NCBI GenBank assembly: GCA_002005505.1
Contig: KV908427.1
Span: forward strand, 105,001-115,000
Source of the DNA: Botryococcus braunii
Lineage: Eukaryota; Chlorophyta; Trebouxiophyceae
Length of the DNA: 10,000 bases
Direction: 5' to 3'
Numbering within the stretch: the first letter of the stretch is position 1; every line of letters starts with the position of its first letter. Below the pieces are notes generated by a model. That model made no database searches, was not told the DNA's origin, and saw only the letters and a program-made list of their open reading frames with translations. This document shows, in pieces, positions 7,457 through 10,000 of the stretch. Both the position numbers and the translations under genes were made by a program.

Positions 7457-7520
7457 AGTGAGTGAGTGACAGGGAGAGAGAGAGAGAGAGAGAGAGAGAG
7501 TGAGAGAGAGAGAGAGAGAG
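7345..7520 (+). repeat. (GT)n then (GA)n compound microsatellite, intron 7
   Basis: A C-run (7345-7356) precedes GT/GCGT alternation and pure (GT)n to about 7454, then GAGT and an almost pure (GA)n array at 7472-7520. It begins about 65 bases after the exon 7 donor. The (GA)n part is complementary to the (CT)n at 6459-6537 on the same strand. Confidence 0.92.
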
Positions 7521-7545
7521 CGCGCAAGGGAACAAGAGAGAAAGA

Positions 7546-7546
<1 letters not shown>

Positions 7547-7592
<46 letters not shown>

Positions 7593-7658
7593 TGTGTGTT
7601 AATGTAACCTTGTCTCGGCATTTTGTGCTTTTATGTATGTGTGTCCGTGCTTTCGTGT

Positions 7659-7701
<43 letters not shown>

Positions 7702-7740
7702 CGCATGCTTGTGTCTCCTTTTCTCTCTCTCTCTCTCTGT
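7547..7740 (+). repeat. Further (GT)n, GC and (CT)n arrays, intron 7
   Basis: Arrays of (GT)n at about 7547-7599 and 7655-7692 are followed by a (GC)n block to 7705 and a short (CT)n at 7720-7738. Some 50 bases of unique sequence lie between them. All are non-coding by content. Confidence 0.9.
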
Positions 7741-7997
7741 CTGCCTTTTATACATTAGGGTTCTTCATTCATTTCCCGAGGAGCTGGGGTGGCTTAAATG
7801 TGACGAGTGTTTGCAGGAGCAGACCTCCCATCCCGCACTGCATGGACCGATCTGGAGGTGTGCCTTCTCCTCCCCTCCCTCCCCCCCCCCCCCGCGGGGC
7901 TCCTCCTTTTGTTCCCGCTTTTGGTTCCAAAGGCCCCCACTCACAACTTTCTCGCCCCACTCTGAAACGCAGCCGCATGGTCAGCAATCACAGCCAA

Positions 7998-8045
7998 AAC
8001 ACACATACACACATACACACACACACACATACACACACACACACA

Positions 8046-8083
<38 letters not shown>
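7998..8083 (+). repeat. (CA)n microsatellite, intron 7
   Basis: About 40 CA units occur with a few T or G interruptions. It is the only large CA-orientated array on this strand, whereas the neighbouring arrays are GT-orientated. The transcript therefore contains complementary (GU)n and (CA)n runs. Between 7740 and 7998 lies mixed sequence with a C-run near 7880-7894 and a weak exon-like candidate at 7817. Confidence 0.93.
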
Positions 8084-8086
<3 letters not shown>

Positions 8087-8137
8087 CTTGTGCAGTTTTC
8101 AGGATGTGCTCATTTTGTTAACACGGCTGGTTTCCAG

Positions 8138-8194
8138 GTTAGGCAACCCGGCTGTGGGGGTGTGCAACATCATTCAGGGACCTTGGTTGGGATT
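8138..8194 (+). CDS. Possible 19-codon microexon (exon 8)
   Basis: A 57-base segment lies between GCTGGTTTCCAG and ATT|GTGAGT, both reasonable splice sites. It is open in the frame that needs phase 0 at each end ([12 protein letters not shown], then SGTLVGI), so it could join exon 7 to exon 9 without a shift. The peptide resembles nothing I recognise. Splice-site quality and phase are the only support, and exon 7 could equally join exon 9 directly. Confidence 0.25.
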
Positions 8195-8326
8195 GTGAGT
8201 TGGGACGAGAGTGCATGTCAGGGAGACGAGGTCTGCCGGGAGAGGTTTGAAGAAACCGGACTTCCACAGTAGCGTTAAAAGTTGAACGCAGGGAGCCGAC
8301 CTCTGCAGGGAGACTCCTGGAGAGAG

Positions 8327-8729
8327 TGGCTTCAAGGGTTTGCCAAGGGTTGGGGAGATGACTTCAAGGGTTTGTCAAGGGTTTGGAGAGACGATTTGGA
8401 GGGCGTGTCAAGGGTTTGGAGAGACGACTTCGCGGGCGCGAGGGTGTGTAAAAGGTTTGGAGAGAGGACTTCAAGGGTTTGTCAACGGTTTGGAGAGACG
8501 ACCTCGAGGGCATGTCAAGGGTTGGGAGAGACGACTTCACGGGCTCGAGGGTGTGTCCAAGGGTTTGGAGAGATGACTTTAAGGGTTTCTCAAGGGATTG
8601 GAGAGACAACATCAAGGGTGTGTCGAGGGTCTGGCGAGACGACTTCAAGGGTTTTGTCAAAGTGTTTGGAGAGACGACTTCAAGGGTTTTCTCAGGGGTT
8701 TCGAGAGATGATTCCAAGGGTTTTGTCGG
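8327..8729 (+). repeat. 33-bp minisatellite next to the SANT2 exon
   Basis: About 12 imperfect copies of a unit near 33 bp occur, with core GGAGAGACGACTTCAAGGG followed by TTTGTCAAGGGTTT. Two copies are expanded by a GGCGCGAGGGTGTGT-like insert (near 8430 and 8540). The last copies run into the start of exon 9. Units near 8665-8700 contain TTTTCTCAG, an acceptor-like motif. Earlier related fragments appear from about 8220. Confidence 0.9.
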
Positions 8730-8941
8730 GCGCACAGCTGTCGTTGGTTTCAACGGGAGTGAGGATGTTTGGAGGGGACGCGTGCCGCATCGCCCGGCTG
8801 GTGGGCAGCAAGTCGTGCCGGGACGTTTCCGACTGCCTGGCCAAGCACCCCGAGTGGAAACGCCACGTCAGCGAGGCCCCCCACAAGCCCTCTGCGCTTA
8901 AGCAGCGGCCCCTGCTAGTCAAGAGCAAGATGTCGCTCAAG
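8696..8941 (+). CDS. Exon 9: E(z)-like SANT2 block
   Basis: The frame reads SGAQLSLVSTGVRMFGGDAC, then RIARLVGSKSCRDVSDCLAK, HPEWKRHVSEAPHKP and later LVKSKMSLK. C-x-IARL-x-G-[ST]K-[ST]CR-x-V matches the SANT2-like helix region of E(z) (CAIARLIGTKTCRQV in human EZH2). The distance from SGA to the Cys, 20 residues, equals that in EZH2. In the family this part packs in the regulatory lobe just before the CXC and SET domains, which would lie beyond the window. The donor CTCAAG|GTGCGT after 8941 is strong and phase 0. Two acceptors are possible, both phase 0: TTTTCTCAG at 8695 (chosen) and GCGCACAG at 8737. If the former is used, the first codons derive from the last minisatellite copy. Confidence 0.68.
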
Positions 8942-9222
8942 GTGCGTTGTGCCATTCCTCTGCCTTGTGCCCCATGCTAGTCAAGAGCAAGATGTTGCTC
9001 AAGGTGCATTGTGCCGTTCCCCTGCCTTATGTGTTGCATTCCTCTGCCTTATGCATTGCCATTCTTCTGCCTTAGGCCCCATGCTAGTCAAGAGCAAGAT
9101 GTCGCTCAAGGTGAATTGTGCCATTCCCCTGCCTTATGCGTTGCATTCTTCTGCCTTAGGCCCTCTGCCTCTGCCTTGTCCTCTGCCAAAGGACCGCAAT
9201 TCCCTGCAAGATGTCACTCAAA
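8908..9222 (+). repeat. Tandem copies of the exon 9 end and its splice donor
   Basis: The last ~30 exonic bases (CTAGTCAAGAGCAAGATGTC, GCTCAAG), the donor and some intron recur at about 8969 and 9076, with a truncated fourth copy near 9206. The junctions read CAAG|GTGCGT (original), CAAG|GTGCAT (9003), CAAG|GTGAAT (9110) and CAAA|GTGTGT (9222). Between them lie short CTGCCTT-type repeats. Copies 2-4 lie in the intron: reading on past 8941 meets a stop at 8978-8980. Confidence 0.88.
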
Positions 9223-9319
9223 GTGTGTTGCTATTGCTCTGCCTTGCACTCCCTGGCTCTGCCTCTGCCAAAGGACCGCCATCGCCCTCTCCGTGCGCAC
9301 AGAATGCGTATTTGCGTAC

Positions 9320-9778
9320 GACATGATCTCGTAGGCACGGGCTTAAGGGTGGGGCCGCGGTTGCCCCGGGGGGAAAGGGGTGGAGGGGGCAAATGCGCGA
9401 TTGTGGGTGAAATGGTCCCTTACGCGTGGGCTTGTGGGTGGTGGTGGTGGTGGGATAGAGGGAATGCGTTTTTGTGCGTGGAATGGTTCCTTGCGCACCG
9501 TCTTGTGGGTGTGGGGGAGGGAGAAACAAAATGCGCGTTTTTTGGGTGGAAATTGAGCCCTTATGCATGGGCTTGTGGGTGGTGATGGTGGTGGTGGGGA
9601 TGGCGGGGATGGGTTTTTCTGCGTGGTATGATCCCCAGCACACGGTCTTGTGGGTGCGGGGGAGGGGGGGAAGGGAATTGGCCATCTATTGAATATTGAT
9701 TGTTCACGCATTGCTTATGAACAGTGTTCGGGTGCAAAATGATCCCTTACGCGTGGGCCTGTGGGTGGCGGGGAAAAA

Positions 9779-9864
<86 letters not shown>

Positions 9865-9985
9865 TATGATGCCTTATACGTGGGCTTATGGATGGGGAGA
9901 GGAGGGAGGGGGCCAGAGGGGCAGACGCATGTTTGTGTGTGATATGATTTCTTAAGCGTTGGCTTGTGCGTAGTGGGGGGGATAT
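9320..9985 (+). repeat. ~70-bp minisatellite with embedded (GT)n, intron 9
   Basis: Degenerate copies start near 9320, 9411, 9482, 9552, 9625, 9735, 9864 and 9940. Each has a form of ATGATCCCTTACGCGTGGGC, then TTGTGGGTGG, a G-rich tail and an AATGCG-TTTTGTGTG-like segment. A pure (GT)n array at 9782-9863 interrupts one copy. The array continues to the window end. No exon is seen after 8941, so the rest of the gene (CXC, SET) should follow outside. Confidence 0.85.
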
Positions 9986-10000
9986 AAACAAAATGCAGCT

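Noticed and set aside
7817..7980. Possible exon after TTTGCAG at 7816 (Pro-rich, or 41-base exon ending at GGAG|GTGTGC)
   Set aside because: In phase 0 it leaves in phase 2 or 1 and does not fit exon 8 or 9. In the other frame it needs a phase-2 entry that exon 7 does not provide. It is kept only as a weak alternative.
8949..9334. Frames encoding LPYALHSSALGP-type repeats
   Set aside because: They are products of the duplicated exon-end/CTGCCTT repeats and interrupted by the stop that follows the exon 9 donor.

Overview
This is eukaryotic, intron-rich DNA with moderately high GC. It has no bacterial operon structure, Shine-Dalgarno sites or phage/plasmid genes. The most economical reading is that almost the whole window is the middle of one split gene on the + strand. 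That gene appears to encode a divergent Enhancer-of-zeste (E(z)/EZH) H3K27 methyltransferase, the catalytic subunit of PRC2. Three pieces support this: a C5-type cysteine motif (FCRRC..CC..H), which after removal of a phase-matched intron is followed by a second cysteine pair (GPCGSQC); a SANT2-like block (ACRIARLVGSKSCRDV); and a weaker FP-rich helical block upstream. They lie in the same order as in known E(z) proteins. All similarity was judged by eye from remembered family features. The N-terminal EED/SUZ12-binding part would lie upstream of the window, and the CXC and SET domains downstream.

Layout: exon 1 (94-312), intron of GT/GA arrays, exon 2 with the first C5 half (1491-1674), intron made almost wholly of two minisatellites (17 bp and 79 bp), exon 3 with the second C5 half and a long HVPA-type repeat linker (2839-~3929), intron with a 150-bp-scale duplication, exon 4 (4348-4735), intron with Z-DNA-prone and polypyrimidine tracts, exon 5 with a basic cluster (5923-~6309), a (CT)n tract that forms the acceptor of exon 6 (6538-6778), small exon 7 (7207-7281), possible microexon 8 (8138-8194), a 33-bp minisatellite, exon 9 with the SANT2-like block (8696 or 8738 to 8941), then an intron containing copies of the exon 9 end and a ~70-bp minisatellite. 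Reading phases join at most junctions. The exon 5/6 junction and the start of exon 2 are the least certain.

The host is probably an alga or other protist with introns of up to about 1.2 kb and very abundant (GT)n/(GA)n arrays. Animal and land-plant E(z) proteins are more conserved than this one, which argues against those groups. I cannot name the lineage. Points of interest are the very large low-complexity linker between C5 and SANT2, tandem repeats that border or appear to have recruited splice sites, and complementary microsatellites in one transcript that could pair across exons.
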